Of a DNA stretch of 64,000 bases, positions 53,189 to 63,069 are shown piece after piece. Position 1 is the stretch's first letter; each line of letters starts with the position of its first letter. The notes beneath the pieces were generated by a model. The model saw only the letters and a list, made by a program, of their open reading frames with translations. It ran no database searches and was not told the DNA's origin. Source of the stretch: Paracoccus fontiphilus (GTDB lineage: Bacteria; Pseudomonadota; Alphaproteobacteria; Rhodobacterales; Rhodobacteraceae); contig NZ_JAFNAW010000015.1 in assembly GCF_017356265.1 (NCBI RefSeq), positions 1-64,000 of the forward strand. The letters are read 5' to 3'. The translations under genes were made by a program, and so were the position numbers.

Positions 53189-53214
53189 CTATTCAGATCG
53201 CCCGAGGCGGCCTT

Positions 53215-54243
53215 TCAGGCGCTCCAATAGGCCGCCAGATGGGTGCGCGCCTTGTCGATGCCCAGGTCGTCGACGATCGCGGCCTTCAGCGGGGCAAGTC
53301 GCGACCGTTCGGTGGCCAGCCAGATTCGCTCGGCTTCGGTCCCCTCCAGGCGCAGGCGGTCCGCCAGCGCGGCCTCGCCCCGGGGCGCGTGGATCACCCG
53401 GATGCCGGGGTGGTCGGGCAGGGGATAATCGGCGCGCGCGCCGAACAGGTGGCATTCGCCCGTCACGGCGGGGGCGGCGGCTTCCAACGCGCGGGCCAAG
53501 GCCGGATAGGCGGTCTCGTCCCCGCCGATCAGCAGGGTGGCGCCCCGGGCCACGCCGCCGCCGCCCGGCCCGGTCAGGCCGACAAGGGCACCCGGCGTGG
53601 CATCCTGGGCAAAGCCGCAGGCGCGGCCGCCCTTGTGGACGAAGATGTCGGTTTCCAGCCAGCCTGCGGCAGGGTCGATGTGGCGGACGGTGTAGGCGGG
53701 CCGGTGCAGGGCCGCGCCTCCCTTGGGCCAGAGAGTCTGGCCGTCGTCGCCGATCACAGGCCAGACGGGCCTTGCCGTGCCGGGCGGCTGCAGGATTAGG
53801 CGGAAGTGGATCAGGTCGCGGGCGAAGCGGGCTAGGTCGCCGCCTTCCAGCCGCAGGCGCAGGAAGTCGGCGCCGATAGGCGTCACGCGTGCCACCCGCG
53901 CCAGGCTGAAGTTCGGCGGAAACGCGCCGGGCCGGTCCAGCGAGGACCAGGCGATCCGCTGGCCGGGCAGGTGTTTCTGCACGTGGTGGGTCACGGCTTC
54001 CAGCAGGCTGTGCAGCCGGTCGCGCGCATGGGCGCGGACATAAAGGATGCTGCCAGACGGCCCCATCCTGGCGCCGAACTCGTCGCCCCCCGGCACCTTG
54101 CACCAGGTGGACCGGCCGTGGCCGTCATGCAGGTCCAGCCCGTGTTCGGCGGCCTCGGCCCGGACAAGGGCATCGACGTCCGCAAAGGGCAGGTCGGGCA
54201 GGCTGGCCTCGGTCTGGTACGGGGGCAGGGGGTCGTGGCGCAT
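53215..54243 (-). CDS. DUF2218/siderophore-interacting protein fusion (ferric-siderophore reductase)
   Basis: A 342-residue fusion. The first about 95 residues match DUF2218 (HGLDLHDGHGRSTWCKVPGG, YVRAHARDRLHSLLEAV). The rest is a SIP/ViuB-type FAD-binding reductase: VTPIGADFLRLRLEGGD, RPAYTVRHID (FAD site), DIFVHKGGRACGFAQ, TLLIGGDETAYPALARAL and the C-terminal AYWSA. It releases iron from ferric siderophores in the cytoplasm. It lies 152 bases upstream of exbB on the same strand, consistent with iron-linked control. Confidence 0.88.
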   Translation of the reverse strand: MRHDPLPPYQTEASLPDLPFADVDALVRAEAAEHGLDLHDGHGRSTWCKVPGGDEFGARMGPSGSILYVRAHARDRLHSLLEAVTHHVQKHLPGQRIAWSSLDRPGAFPPNFSLARVARVTPIGADFLRLRLEGGDLARFARDLIHFRLILQPPGTARPVWPVIGDDGQTLWPKGGAALHRPAYTVRHIDPAAGWLETDIFVHKGGRACGFAQDATPGALVGLTGPGGGGVARGATLLIGGDETAYPALARALEAAAPAVTGECHLFGARADYPLPDHPGIRVIHAPRGEAALADRLRLEGTEAERIWLATERSRLAPLKAAIVDDLGIDKARTHLAAYWSA

Positions 54244-54825
54244 GGCTGAACCTGAGGACGATGTCTTGGCATCGGCTAGGCATTCCGACCAATCGTGTCA
54301 AGAAACGTGTCCAGCCCTGCCGCCCCGCGCATGGGCGCGCGTCGAAGGCAAGGCGACCGTCCGCCGTTCAAGCCTTGCCGCCCCATCCCGCCTGCCGGAA
54401 GCTGCCATGGCGGCGCAGCCGTTCAAGGGCATAATGGGCGCGCCAGCGGGCGATGCTGTGCGGGGGCAACATGGGCCGCATCCGTATTCCAGCGGGAACC
54501 TTCAAGACGCTCAGGGTCATGGGCCCGGGGTCGGGCGTCCCGGACCCCTTCAGGCGGCCATGTCCGGCGTCGATCCGTTGACCGGCGCGGCCTGGCTGGC
54601 CGCGATCATCGCGCGAACGGATCGGGGCAGGAAGACCTGCTGCCCCCTGAACGGCGCCGTCCGGACGCAGCAAGGCACCCCGGGTTCTTCCTTCCGGCCT
54701 GCGCTTTTGCCGCCAGCGTTCGAGGGGGCGGACAGCGGCGGGTGCAGCTGGCCCGCGCTGGCTGCCGTCTCGAGGCGCGGCGGGGCGATCTTGCCTTGCG
54801 CGCGGGATGGCGCCACAACGGGGCC
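54244..54825. other. Gap between SIP and mobA genes
   Basis: About 580 bases without a supported gene. The open frame that runs into mobA from 54295 is Arg/Gly/Pro-rich with no conserved sequence. A minus-strand frame (54368-54520, 50 residues, containing ARWRAHYALERLRRHGSF) is the only piece that looks at all protein-like, but it has no ribosome site. On the minus strand TTGACA at 54301-54296 could be a -35 for the SIP gene, with a poor -10. Confidence 0.5.
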
Positions 54826-55443
54826 ATGATCCGCCCCCCCGCCATCATCCTTGCCGGAGGTCTCGCGACCCGCATGGGCGGTGGCGACAAGTGCCTGCTG
54901 GATCTGGACGGCCGCCCGATGCTGGCCGAGGTCATCGCGCGCCTGGCCCCGCAATGCGGCGCCGTCGCCCTGAACGCCAACGGCGATCCCGCGCGCTTTG
55001 CGGCCTTCCGTCTGCCCGTGCTGCCCGACAGCCTGCCCGGTTTCCCGGGGCCGCTGGCGGGCATCCTGACGGGGATGGATTGGGCAGCCTCGCTTGGCGC
55101 GGGGGCGGTGGTCAGCGTGGCGGGCGACACGCCCTTCTTCCCGCGCGATCTGGTCGCGCGCCTTGCGCAGGCGGGACATGGCATCGTTCTGGCCGCCGGC
55201 CTGGACGAGGCGGGGCAGGCGACGGACCACCCGACCTTCGGGCTGTGGCCCGTGGCGCTGCGCGACGACCTGAGGGCCTTCCTCGCCTCGGGGCAACGGC
55301 GGGTTCGCGGCTTTGCCCGGGCGCATGGCGCCACCACGGTTGCCTGGGACGCCCGGCCAGTCGATCCCTTCTTCAACATCAACACGCCCGAGGATCTGGC
55401 GCGGGCGCGGCGCGCAGGAACGGCGGGCGAGGAATCGCGTTAG
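54826..55443 (+). CDS. mobA: Molybdenum cofactor guanylyltransferase
   Basis: This enzyme attaches GMP to molybdopterin to give the guanine dinucleotide cofactor. It has 205 residues. ILAGGLATRMGGGDKCLLDL at residues 8-27 is the nucleotide-binding loop with the conserved Lys, VAGDTPFFP holds the metal Asp, and PFFNINTPEDL closes the domain. ATG 54826 is chosen at the start of the conserved part. It is followed after 28 bases by a membrane protein gene. Confidence 0.92.
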   Translation: MIRPPAIILAGGLATRMGGGDKCLLDLDGRPMLAEVIARLAPQCGAVALNANGDPARFAAFRLPVLPDSLPGFPGPLAGILTGMDWAASLGAGAVVSVAGDTPFFPRDLVARLAQAGHGIVLAAGLDEAGQATDHPTFGLWPVALRDDLRAFLASGQRRVRGFARAHGATTVAWDARPVDPFFNINTPEDLARARRAGTAGEESR

Positions 55444-55471
55444 ACGTCGAACGCTTCACGCCGCAGGTCCC

Positions 55472-56185
55472 ATGCCCCGCCTTCTTCCCCTTCTTGTTCT
55501 TGTCGCGGCGATCGCCTTCGCCGTATCCCCCTTCCTGTCCAACGGGTTCGGCGGCTATCGGCCCGACCAGTTCCCGATCCCGCAGGCCGATCCGCCGATC
55601 CAGCCCGCGGGATGGGCCTTCTCGATCTGGGGGCTGATCTATGCCTGGCTGGTGGCCGGGTCCGCCTTCGGCCTGTGGAAGCGGGCCGCCGAACCGGACT
55701 GGCAGCCGATGCGGCCCGCGCTGCTGGTCAGCCTGGCCCTTGGCGCCTTCTGGATCGAGACCGCCCATCGGACCCCCATCGGGGCGACGGTGCTGATCGT
55801 GGCCATGCTGGTGCCTGCCCTTCTGGCCTTTCTGCGCGCGGGTCGGAAGGACGCGGTCTGGCAGGTGCGGCCGGTAGCGCTTTACGCCGGGTGGCTGACC
55901 GCGGCGACGGGGGCGTCCTTCGGCATGGTGCTGGGGGGATACGGCCTGATGTCCGAGCAGGCGGCGGCGATCCTGGGCCTGGCTGGCGTGACAGCGGCGG
56001 CCCTGCTGGTCCAAGGCCGCAGGCCGGCGGAATGGGCCTATCCTGCCGGGGTCGTCTGGGCGCTGGCGGGCATCGTCGCGGCGAACCTGTCGCCGGTGAA
56101 CGTGCCGGTCGCGGCGCTGGCGGTCCTGGCCGCGCTGCTGCTGGCCTATCGCGCCGCCGCGTCGCGCCGTGCGAAGCTGCGATAG
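55472..56185 (+). CDS. TspO-like multi-pass membrane protein, function unknown
   Basis: A 237-residue protein with about seven hydrophobic segments. The pattern PAGWAFSIWGLIYAWLV recalls the Trp-rich first part of TspO/MBR (tryptophan-rich sensory) proteins, but the protein is longer than TspO (about 160 residues). I cannot assign a ligand or reaction. Next to a photolyase gene (convergent, 40-base overlap), a light- or oxygen-linked role is only a suggestion. Confidence 0.6.
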   Translation: MPRLLPLLVLVAAIAFAVSPFLSNGFGGYRPDQFPIPQADPPIQPAGWAFSIWGLIYAWLVAGSAFGLWKRAAEPDWQPMRPALLVSLALGAFWIETAHRTPIGATVLIVAMLVPALLAFLRAGRKDAVWQVRPVALYAGWLTAATGASFGMVLGGYGLMSEQAAAILGLAGVTAAALLVQGRRPAEWAYPAGVVWALAGIVAANLSPVNVPVAALAVLAALLLAYRAAASRRAKLR

Positions 56186-57540
56186 GCGGCCAGGGCGCGC
56201 TGCCGGCCCTGGTCAAGCGCGATCATGGGGGGCGGCCGGTCCGCCGGATCGATGCGCCATGACCGGGGCGCTGCTTGTGCGAACTGGCGCGCGCCCTCGG
56301 CATCCGGGTCCAGCCAATGGTTGCGATACCGGTGCCCGGGGTCGAACTTCGTCCCCTGCGCGTCGGGGTTGAAGACCCGGAAGAACGGCGAGGCATCCGG
56401 CCCGCAGCCCGCGACCCATTGCCAGTTCATCGCATTGTTCGCCGCGTCCCAATCGACCAGGCAGCGCGCGAACCAGTCCAGCCCGACGCGCCAGTCGATC
56501 ATCAGGTGCTTGATCAGGAAGCTGGCCGCGATCATCCGCACGCGGTTGTGCATCCGGCCGGTCACGAACATCTCGCGCATCCCGGCATCGACCATGCCGA
56601 CGCCGGTGCGCCCCTGCCGCCAGGCGTCTGCGGCGGGCCCGTCTGGCTCCCAGGAAAAACCGTTCCATTCCTTGCGCCAGCACAGCCGGTCCATGTCGGG
56701 CGAGGCGTGGAACAGATCGCGCGAAAAGTCCCGCCAAGCCAGTTCGCGCAGGAAATCCTCGATCCCGCCGCTGCCATGGTGCTGGGCATCGAGGGCGCGG
56801 TGCCAGATGCGGCGGGCGCTGATCTCGCCGACCGCAAGGGCATCGGCAAGCCCCGAGGTCGCATCGCCCTCGGCCGGGCGGTCGCGGCGTTCGGCATAGC
56901 GCGATGTCACGCGATCCAGAAAGGCGTCCAGCCTGTGGTTCGCGGCAGCCTCGCCCGCCTGGATGTGGGGGGCGACGACGTCCCAGCCCCGGTTCATCGC
57001 CACCCGCGCCTCGGGCCAGTCGGGGCCGTCGCTGGCGGGCCAGCGGTCGGGTGGGGTCAGGCGGGGGGCGGACAGGGGCGCGGCGATTCCTGTCTGGCGC
57101 AGGGCGCGCCAGAAGGGCGTGAAGACCTTAAAGCCCGTGCCCGTTTTCGTCCGCACGCTGCCGCGCGGCACCAGGTCGGCCAGCGGATGGAGGTGCAGCA
57201 CCGCGCCCGCCGCCCCCGTGACCCCTTCCAGGCCCGCGTCCCGCGCAAAGGGCATCCCTTCCGAGGCATGGACCGCCACGGCCCCGCTGTCGCGGATGAC
57301 CTGCGCCAGCACGGCGGCGGTGTCGCCGCGCCGGACGACCAGGCGGCTTCCCTGGGCCTGCAGGGCGGCGGACAGCGCCGGAAGGGCCATCGCCTGCCGC
57401 TGGGCGGATGCGGGATGGGCTGCTGCCTCGGCCGGATCGAGGATCACCAGGGGGATGACCGGCCCGTCCTGCGCGGCGGCAACCAGCGCGGGATGGTCGT
57501 CCAGCCGCAGAACCCGCCGGAACCAGCAGATGACGGTCAT
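56146..57540 (-). CDS. phr: Cryptochrome/deoxyribodipyrimidine photolyase
   Basis: A 464-residue photolyase-family protein, which repairs UV pyrimidine dimers with light through FAD. The N-terminal antenna domain starts ICWFRRVLRLDDHPAL. The FAD domain has ELAWRDFSRDLFH, TGVGMVDAGMREMFVTGRMHNRVRM, FLIKHLMIDWRVG and the Trp-rich NNAMNWQWVAGCGPDASPFFR. Length and motifs fit class I CPD photolyase; a cryptochrome role is not excluded. The ORF could start at 57594, but ATG 57540 begins the fold. Its 3' end overlaps the membrane gene by 40 bases. Confidence 0.92.
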   Translation of the reverse strand: MTVICWFRRVLRLDDHPALVAAAQDGPVIPLVILDPAEAAAHPASAQRQAMALPALSAALQAQGSRLVVRRGDTAAVLAQVIRDSGAVAVHASEGMPFARDAGLEGVTGAAGAVLHLHPLADLVPRGSVRTKTGTGFKVFTPFWRALRQTGIAAPLSAPRLTPPDRWPASDGPDWPEARVAMNRGWDVVAPHIQAGEAAANHRLDAFLDRVTSRYAERRDRPAEGDATSGLADALAVGEISARRIWHRALDAQHHGSGGIEDFLRELAWRDFSRDLFHASPDMDRLCWRKEWNGFSWEPDGPAADAWRQGRTGVGMVDAGMREMFVTGRMHNRVRMIAASFLIKHLMIDWRVGLDWFARCLVDWDAANNAMNWQWVAGCGPDASPFFRVFNPDAQGTKFDPGHRYRNHWLDPDAEGARQFAQAAPRSWRIDPADRPPPMIALDQGRQRALAAYRSFARRDAAAR

Positions 57541-57659
57541 TGCACACCTTTCGCTCAGCACCTGCATGAGGCGTGGTTCGGGTGAAACTTTCAAGCCCCC
57601 GGCATTGTCTGGCGCGGCATGGGTGGTATAGCTGAAATCCCTCGCCGAAGGCTGCTTCC

Positions 57660-58400
57660 TTGTCCGATCCTGCCCGCCCCAACGGTTTCGTCTCGCTTGT
57701 CTCGGCCGGGCCGGGCGATCCCGAGTTGCTGACGCTGAAGGCCGCGAACCGCCTGGCCCAGGCCGAGGTGGTGCTTTACGACGACCTCGCCTCGGGTCCG
57801 GTGCTGGATCACGCGAACCCCGCGGCCGAGCTGATCGCGGTCGGAAAGCGCGCGGGCCGTCCCTCGGCCCGGCAGGACCATGTGAACGCCCTTCTGGTGG
57901 AACACGCCCTGGCGGGGCGCCGCGTGGTGCGGCTGAAATCGGGCGATTCGGGCATCTTCGGCCGGCTGGAGGAGGAACTGGTGGCCCTTGCCGCCGCCGG
58001 CGTGGCGTTCGAGATCGTGCCGGGCGTGACCTCTGCCAGCGCGGCGGCCGCGGCGGCGGGCATCCCGCTGACCCGCCGCCTGACCGCGCGGCGGGTGCAG
58101 TTCATCACCGGGGCCGACGTGACGGGCCGGCTGCCGGGCGACATCCACTGGGCCGCCATCGCCGATCCGGCGGTCACGACCGTTGTCTTCATGGGCCAGC
58201 GTAGCTTTCCCGAACTGGCCGCCGGCCTTCGCGCCCACGGCCTGCCCGGCGACACGCCCGCGCTGTTCGCGGAATCCGTGGGCCATCCCCACCAGCGGCT
58301 TCTTCGCACCACGGTGGACGACCTTGCGCGCATGATGGAAACGGCCGAGGTCACGCAGCCGGGCCTGATCATGTACGGGCCGCTGGCCTTCGATACTTAA
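57660..58400 (+). CDS. cobA: Uroporphyrinogen-III C-methyltransferase (SUMT)
   Basis: A 246-residue tetrapyrrole methylase that makes precorrin-2 for cobalamin or siroheme. VSAGPGDPELLTLKA at residues 14-28 is the SAM-binding start, VGKRAG and VRLKSGDSGIFGR are family signatures, and VPGVTSASAAAA and PLTRR follow. The GDP-x-GR motif reads KSGDSGIFGR, a conservative change from KGGDPFIFGR. The start is TTG 57660, with AAGG nine bases before; no ATG fits. It lacks the CysG oxidase/ferrochelatase domain. It is divergent from the photolyase gene. Confidence 0.9.
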   Translation: MSDPARPNGFVSLVSAGPGDPELLTLKAANRLAQAEVVLYDDLASGPVLDHANPAAELIAVGKRAGRPSARQDHVNALLVEHALAGRRVVRLKSGDSGIFGRLEEELVALAAAGVAFEIVPGVTSASAAAAAAGIPLTRRLTARRVQFITGADVTGRLPGDIHWAAIADPAVTTVVFMGQRSFPELAAGLRAHGLPGDTPALFAESVGHPHQRLLRTTVDDLARMMETAEVTQPGLIMYGPLAFDT

Positions 58401-58513
58401 AACTTCGTTAAATATCAAAAGGCAAATCGCTGTTCCGGTTGCCTGTCTTAGGGTTCTGTTAGGAAACCGCCCCGCTGCGGGATGTTCCAACCTGAACGCG
58501 CAAGCCGGATACG

Positions 58514-61500
58514 ATGATTTCCTCCCGTCACGTGGTCACCTATGGGGCCGCGCAAACCCGATGGTTGTCTGGCGTCACCGATCTGGCCTTGTCCAGGGTC
58601 GACGGCAACTGGCTGCTGTTCGCGGTCAATGCGACGGGCGGGGTCAGCAGCTATCGCGTCAGCGACCCCGACGCGCCTCTGGCGCAGGTCAACACCCAGG
58701 CCTTTCCGTCAAGCCTGACCTATCACGCCCGTCCGTCCCTGACCCTGATCGGCACGCCCGGCGGGCATCGCCTGCTGGTCGAGGGCATGTCAGGCGCGGG
58801 GGTGGCGGGGCTTTCCGTGGGCCTCACCGGCACCCTGGGCGGCATCGGGCACCTGTTTCCCACGGACCGCATCGGCGGGCACCTGTCGGCCAGCGGCGAC
58901 ATGGCCACCGGCCGGGGCCAGTTCCTGTTTTCCGCCCGCCAGGACAGTCTTACCATCGAGGTCAGCCGGATCGCAGGCAACGGCAGCCTTGCGCCCGTCT
59001 CCTCGGTCACGCTTCCGGTGCCCCGGGGCGTGACCGAGGCATCGCTGGACAAGATCATCCTCGTGACCGTGGACGGGCAGCGGTTGCTGGTCGCCATCTC
59101 GGGCCTGGGCAACTTCGTCTCGACCCACGCGATCGGCGAGGATGGCACCCTGGGCAAGGGGACCATGCATGTCGCGGGCAGCGGGACGGGATATTACGTC
59201 CCTTCGGACATCGCGGCGATCCAGTTCGGCGCGCGCAGCTTCGTGGTGGTGGCGGGCGCGACCTCGTCGTCCTTGTCGGTGTTCCGCCTGGACAAGACCG
59301 GCGCGCTGACGGCGACCGATCATGTGGTGGACGAACTGACCACCCGCTTCCAGTCGGTGACGGCACTGGCCACGGCCGCCCTGGACGGGCGCGGGTTCGT
59401 CATCGCGGGCGGCGCCGATGGCGGCATCAGCGTCTTCACCCTGCTGCCCAACGGCAGGCTGCTGCACCTGCAGGACATCGTCGATACCGATGCCACGGCC
59501 CTGGGCAGGATCAGCGCGATCGAGGCGCAGGTCATCGACGGCAGGATCGTGCTGTTCGTCACCTCCCAGGCAGAGGCTGGCGTGACGCAGTTGGTCATCG
59601 ACCCTGGTCGGATCGGCCTTACCGGCTTTGCCGGGACCGGCACCACGGGCGACGACCTGCTGGTCGCGACGGCCGCCACCAAGGCGCTTCAGGGCGGCGC
59701 GGGCGACGATATCCTGGTGACGGGCAGCGCCAACATCACCCTGACCGGCGGCGCGGGCGCCGACATCTTTGCCATCACCCGCTTCGACGGTCGTGTGGTC
59801 GTGACCGACTACGAGCCGGGGGTGGACCGGTTGGACCTGTCCATGCTGGGCATGATCCGCAGTACCTGGCAGTTGTCCTTCGCCCCGCAGTCCTGGGGGA
59901 TGCGCATTGTCTATGGCAATTCGATCCTTGAGATACGGACCCGGTCGGGCAATGGCCTCGTGCCCACGGATTTCGGCAACGGCATGTTTCCCATCGGGCA
60001 TTACTGGCTGCCCGCCCTGGACCCCGTCACGGTCGAGACGCCGCCGACGACCATCGGCAAGTGGATCTTCGGGACTGCCGGTGCCGACCAGCTTCTGGGC
60101 GCGGGGGGACCGGACGGCATCCAGGCGGGGACGGGCAACGACACCGTTTCCGCCGGGGCGGGAAACGACACCGTGCAGGGCCAGGCCGGCAACGACCTGC
60201 TGCGGGGCGGCAGCGGGTCGGACAGGCTGCTGGGGCAGGGCGGCAACGACAGCCTGTTCGGCGACGACGGCCATGACGACCTGCAGGGCCATGACGGCAA
60301 CGACCTGATCCATGGCGGCGCCGGAAACGACACGCTGCGGGGCGGACCGGGCAACGACCTGCTTTACGGCGGGGCAGGCGCCGACCGGCTGCAGGGCGAT
60401 GCGGGGAACGACACCCTGTCGGGTGACGACGACAGCGACCACCTCGAGGATCTGGGCGGCAACAACGTCCTGCTGGGCGGGCGGGGCAACGACACGCTGG
60501 TCGCCGGGACAGGTGCCGACCGCCTGTTGGGCGGCGAGGGGAACGACCTGCTGCGCGGGGGCGGGGGCAACGACGTGCTGAACGGGCAGCAGGGGAATGA
60601 CGTCCTTTGGGGCGGGGGCGGCGCCGATCGGCTGGAGGACATTTTCGGCAACAACTTCCTGGCGGGCGAGGATGGCAACGATACCCTGATTGCCGGCGCA
60701 GGACGCGACATGCTGCGCGGCGGGACGGGCAACGACATCCTGCGGGCCGGCCTTGGCAACGACCGGCTGCTTGGCGACGATGGCGACGACCAACTGTTCG
60801 GTGAGGGCGGCGACGATGTGCTTGAAGGGGGCGCGGGCCGGGATCTCCTGGACGGCGGTTCCGGCAACGACCGGCTGAACGGCGGGGCCGGCAACGACAG
60901 CCTGCGCGGGGGCATCGGCAATGACTGGCTTGCCGACCTGCTGGGCTACAATCACCTGTCGGGCGGCGAGGGGAACGACACGCTGCGTGCGGGCGCGGGA
61001 CTGGACAGCCTGTTCGGCGGCAGCGGCAACGATCTGCTGCAGGGCGGGGCGGGCGATGACCGGCTGTCCGGGGATGACGGGAACGATCGCCTTCATGGCG
61101 AGGCGGGAAACGACATCCTGGCCGATCTACTCGGAAACAACCTGCTGGACGGAGGCTTGGGGAACGACACCATGACGGCGGGGGCAGGGCGCGACACGCT
61201 TCTGGGCGGGCCGGGCAACGACAACCTGCGCGCGGGCGGGGGCAACGATGTCCTGAACGGCGGCGCCGGGAACGACAGGCTGCTTGGCGAGGCGGGGAAC
61301 GATGCGCTTCTGGATCTTGTCGGCCACAACCGGATGTGGGGCGGCGCCGGTAATGACACGCTGACGGCCGGGTCGGGCAACGACGGCTTGAACGGCGACG
61401 CCGACAACGATGTCCTGCGCGGCGGGGCCGGCGCGGACACGCTGCGGGGCGGCTCGGGGAACGATCATCTTGACGGGCAGGGCGACAATGACAGCCTGTT

Positions 61501-62005
61501 CGGAGATGCCGGCAACGACTCGCTGTGGGGCGAGGGGGGCAACGACATGCTGTCGGGCGGCCTGGGCAATGATGTCCTGCAAGCGGGCGCGGGTCTCGAC
61601 CGGCTTCTGGGCGATGCCGGAAACGACGCCCTCTCGGGGGGCGAGGGGCACGACACGCTGTGGGGCGGCCTGGGCGCGGACACGCTTATCGGCGGCGCCG
61701 GGGGCGATGTGCTGGCGGGCGGTGCGGGTGCGGATGTCTTCCGCTTCCTGTCCTTCGGCGACAGCCGGCCCATGCTGCCGGACGTCATCCAGGATTTCGC
61801 GGCCGGGATCGATCACCTGGATCTGCGTGCCTTCGGGCTGACCTTCATCGACGACGATGCCTTCAGCGCCGCGCGGCAGTTGCGATGGCACCCTGCCGGT
61901 CCGGAAACGCGCGTGATGGCCGATGTGAACGGCGACGGGCAGGCCGACCTCATGATCCGCCTTCTGGGGCGGATCACCCTGGATGCCGATGATTTCCTGT
62001 TGTGA
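58514..62005 (+). CDS. Large RTX calcium-binding protein with propeller-like N-terminus
   Basis: A 1163-residue protein with no signal peptide. Residues 1 to about 375 contain six or seven repeats of a beta-propeller type ([33 protein letters not shown]). Residues about 380-510 are a first RTX patch and a linker. Residues about 520-1085 are tandem nonapeptide repeats GGxGNDxLx that bind calcium. A serralysin-like C-terminal end ([37 protein letters not shown]) fits type I secretion. Five non-standard LxDLxGxNxL units break the array at regular spacing. No ABC exporter is nearby. The 3' end overlaps queG by 32 bases. Confidence 0.87.
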   Translation: MISSRHVVTYGAAQTRWLSGVTDLALSRVDGNWLLFAVNATGGVSSYRVSDPDAPLAQVNTQAFPSSLTYHARPSLTLIGTPGGHRLLVEGMSGAGVAGLSVGLTGTLGGIGHLFPTDRIGGHLSASGDMATGRGQFLFSARQDSLTIEVSRIAGNGSLAPVSSVTLPVPRGVTEASLDKIILVTVDGQRLLVAISGLGNFVSTHAIGEDGTLGKGTMHVAGSGTGYYVPSDIAAIQFGARSFVVVAGATSSSLSVFRLDKTGALTATDHVVDELTTRFQSVTALATAALDGRGFVIAGGADGGISVFTLLPNGRLLHLQDIVDTDATALGRISAIEAQVIDGRIVLFVTSQAEAGVTQLVIDPGRIGLTGFAGTGTTGDDLLVATAATKALQGGAGDDILVTGSANITLTGGAGADIFAITRFDGRVVVTDYEPGVDRLDLSMLGMIRSTWQLSFAPQSWGMRIVYGNSILEIRTRSGNGLVPTDFGNGMFPIGHYWLPALDPVTVETPPTTIGKWIFGTAGADQLLGAGGPDGIQAGTGNDTVSAGAGNDTVQGQAGNDLLRGGSGSDRLLGQGGNDSLFGDDGHDDLQGHDGNDLIHGGAGNDTLRGGPGNDLLYGGAGADRLQGDAGNDTLSGDDDSDHLEDLGGNNVLLGGRGNDTLVAGTGADRLLGGEGNDLLRGGGGNDVLNGQQGNDVLWGGGGADRLEDIFGNNFLAGEDGNDTLIAGAGRDMLRGGTGNDILRAGLGNDRLLGDDGDDQLFGEGGDDVLEGGAGRDLLDGGSGNDRLNGGAGNDSLRGGIGNDWLADLLGYNHLSGGEGNDTLRAGAGLDSLFGGSGNDLLQGGAGDDRLSGDDGNDRLHGEAGNDILADLLGNNLLDGGLGNDTMTAGAGRDTLLGGPGNDNLRAGGGNDVLNGGAGNDRLLGEAGNDALLDLVGHNRMWGGAGNDTLTAGSGNDGLNGDADNDVLRGGAGADTLRGGSGNDHLDGQGDNDSLFGDAGNDSLWGEGGNDMLSGGLGNDVLQAGAGLDRLLGDAGNDALSGGEGHDTLWGGLGADTLIGGAGGDVLAGGAGADVFRFLSFGDSRPMLPDVIQDFAAGIDHLDLRAFGLTFIDDDAFSAARQLRWHPAGPETRVMADVNGDGQADLMIRLLGRITLDADDFLL
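60090..61760 (+). repeat. RTX coding repeat array (27-base units)
   Basis: Inside the RTX gene the DNA repeats about every 27 bases (nine codons), rich in GGCAACGAC- and GGCGGG-type words. Higher-order units of 189 bases (63 codons) can be followed through the LxDLxGxN blocks at 60440, 60629, 60926, 61115 and 61304. Such DNA is prone to recombination and to assembly errors. Confidence 0.8.
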
Positions 62006-63023
62006 CCTGGGCCAGGCGTCTCACCGCCCATCGGGCCGCATCCGCCACCGCCGGATCGGGGTCGCCCGACAGATGGCGCGCGATCCCCGCCAGGCCCGCA
62101 TCGCCCGAGTTGCCGATCGCATACAGCACGTTGCGCACGAAACGGTCGCGCCCGATGCGCTTGATCGGACTGCCTGAGAAACGCTGCCTGAAGCCCGCAT
62201 CGTCCAGCATCGCAAGCTCGGCCAGCGGGGGGGCGGCGACGATGCCGCGATAGCGCATCTCGGACCCGGCCTGGGCGAACTTGTTCCAGGGGCAGACGGC
62301 CAGGCAGTCGTCGCAGCCATAGATGCGGTTGCCCAGAAGCGGCCGCAACTCGGGATCGACCGGACCCTTGTGCTCGATGGTCAGGTAGGAAATGCAGCGC
62401 CGCGCATCCAGCTGGAAGGGCGCGGGAAAGGCGCCCGTGGGGCAGGCATCCAGACAGGCGCGGCAGCTTCCGCAATGGGGAACCTCGGGCGCGTCGGGGG
62501 GCAGGGGAACCGTGGTGAAGATCGAGCCAAGGAAGAACCAGCTTCCCAGGTCGCGCGACAGAAGGTTGGTATGCTTGCCCTGCCAGCCCATGCCGGCCGC
62601 CTGCGCCAGCGGCTTTTCCATGACGGGCGCGGTGTCGACGAAGACCTTGATTTCCTCGCCCGGCGCCTGCTCCAGCAGCCAGCGGCCAAGCCGCTTCAGC
62701 CGCTTCTTGACAAGATCATGGTAATCGCGCCCCTGGGCATAGACGCTGATCGCCGCCCGGTCCCGCTGCCGCAGAACCCCCAGCGGGTCGTGGTCGGGCG
62801 TGTAAAGCTCGGCCAGGACGATCACCGATTTCGCCTCGGGCCACAGGGCGGCGGGATTGCCGCGCCAATGCGTGCGCTCTGCCATCCATTCCATCTGCCC
62901 GTGATGCCCGGCATCCAGGAACTGCTGCAGGCGTTCCGCGATCTCGGGCACCGCATCCGGCGTCGTGACCCGCATCCGCGAAAAGCCGACCGCCTCGGCC
63001 TCGGCGCCAAGACGTTCTTTCAT
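61974..63023 (-). CDS. queG: Epoxyqueuosine reductase
   Basis: This cobalamin- and Fe-S-dependent enzyme makes the last step of queuosine in tRNA. It has 349 residues from ATG 63023. [16 protein letters not shown] and [13 protein letters not shown] give the Cys ligands of two 4Fe-4S clusters, [25 protein letters not shown] is the cobalamin/substrate part, and a HEAT-like C-terminal region ([15 protein letters not shown]) completes it. The start codon falls in a hairpin-plus-AT element (see 63048-63067); ATG 63092 would add 23 residues without conservation. Confidence 0.93.
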   Translation of the reverse strand: MKERLGAEAEAVGFSRMRVTTPDAVPEIAERLQQFLDAGHHGQMEWMAERTHWRGNPAALWPEAKSVIVLAELYTPDHDPLGVLRQRDRAAISVYAQGRDYHDLVKKRLKRLGRWLLEQAPGEEIKVFVDTAPVMEKPLAQAAGMGWQGKHTNLLSRDLGSWFFLGSIFTTVPLPPDAPEVPHCGSCRACLDACPTGAFPAPFQLDARRCISYLTIEHKGPVDPELRPLLGNRIYGCDDCLAVCPWNKFAQAGSEMRYRGIVAAPPLAELAMLDDAGFRQRFSGSPIKRIGRDRFVRNVLYAIGNSGDAGLAGIARHLSGDPDPAVADAARWAVRRLAQVTTGNHRHPG

Positions 63024-63047
63024 CTTGGTCCAAATATCCCGGGGGGT

Positions 63048-63067
63048 CTGGGGGGCTGGCCCCCCAG
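63048..63067. terminator. Hairpin between fzlA and queG
   Basis: CTGGGGGG (63048-63055), loop CTGG, CCCCCCAG (63060-63067) form a perfect stem just after the fzlA stop. On the minus strand it is followed by ACCCCCCGGGATATTTGG, a sequence type I remember as recurrent between genes in Rhodobacteraceae. It probably ends the fzlA transcript, while queG starts 25 bases further on. Confidence 0.6.
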
Positions 63068-63069
63068 CG

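Noticed and set aside
54295-54825. N-terminal extension of mobA
   Set aside because: Arg/Pro/Gly-rich with no conserved sequence; MobA begins normally at 54826.
57541-57659. RpoH-like promoter (CTTGAAA at 57595-57589, minus) before the photolyase gene
   Set aside because: No convincing -10 element at the right distance; left out as a feature.
58790-61096. Open frame of 768 codons on the minus strand opposite the RTX gene, with Val/Pro/Ala/Gln repeats
   Set aside because: The repeats are the antisense reading of the RTX nonapeptides.
60090-61760. Regular repeats considered as a CRISPR array or satellite
   Set aside because: Period is a fixed 27 bases with no unique spacers, in frame, and coding for RTX repeats.
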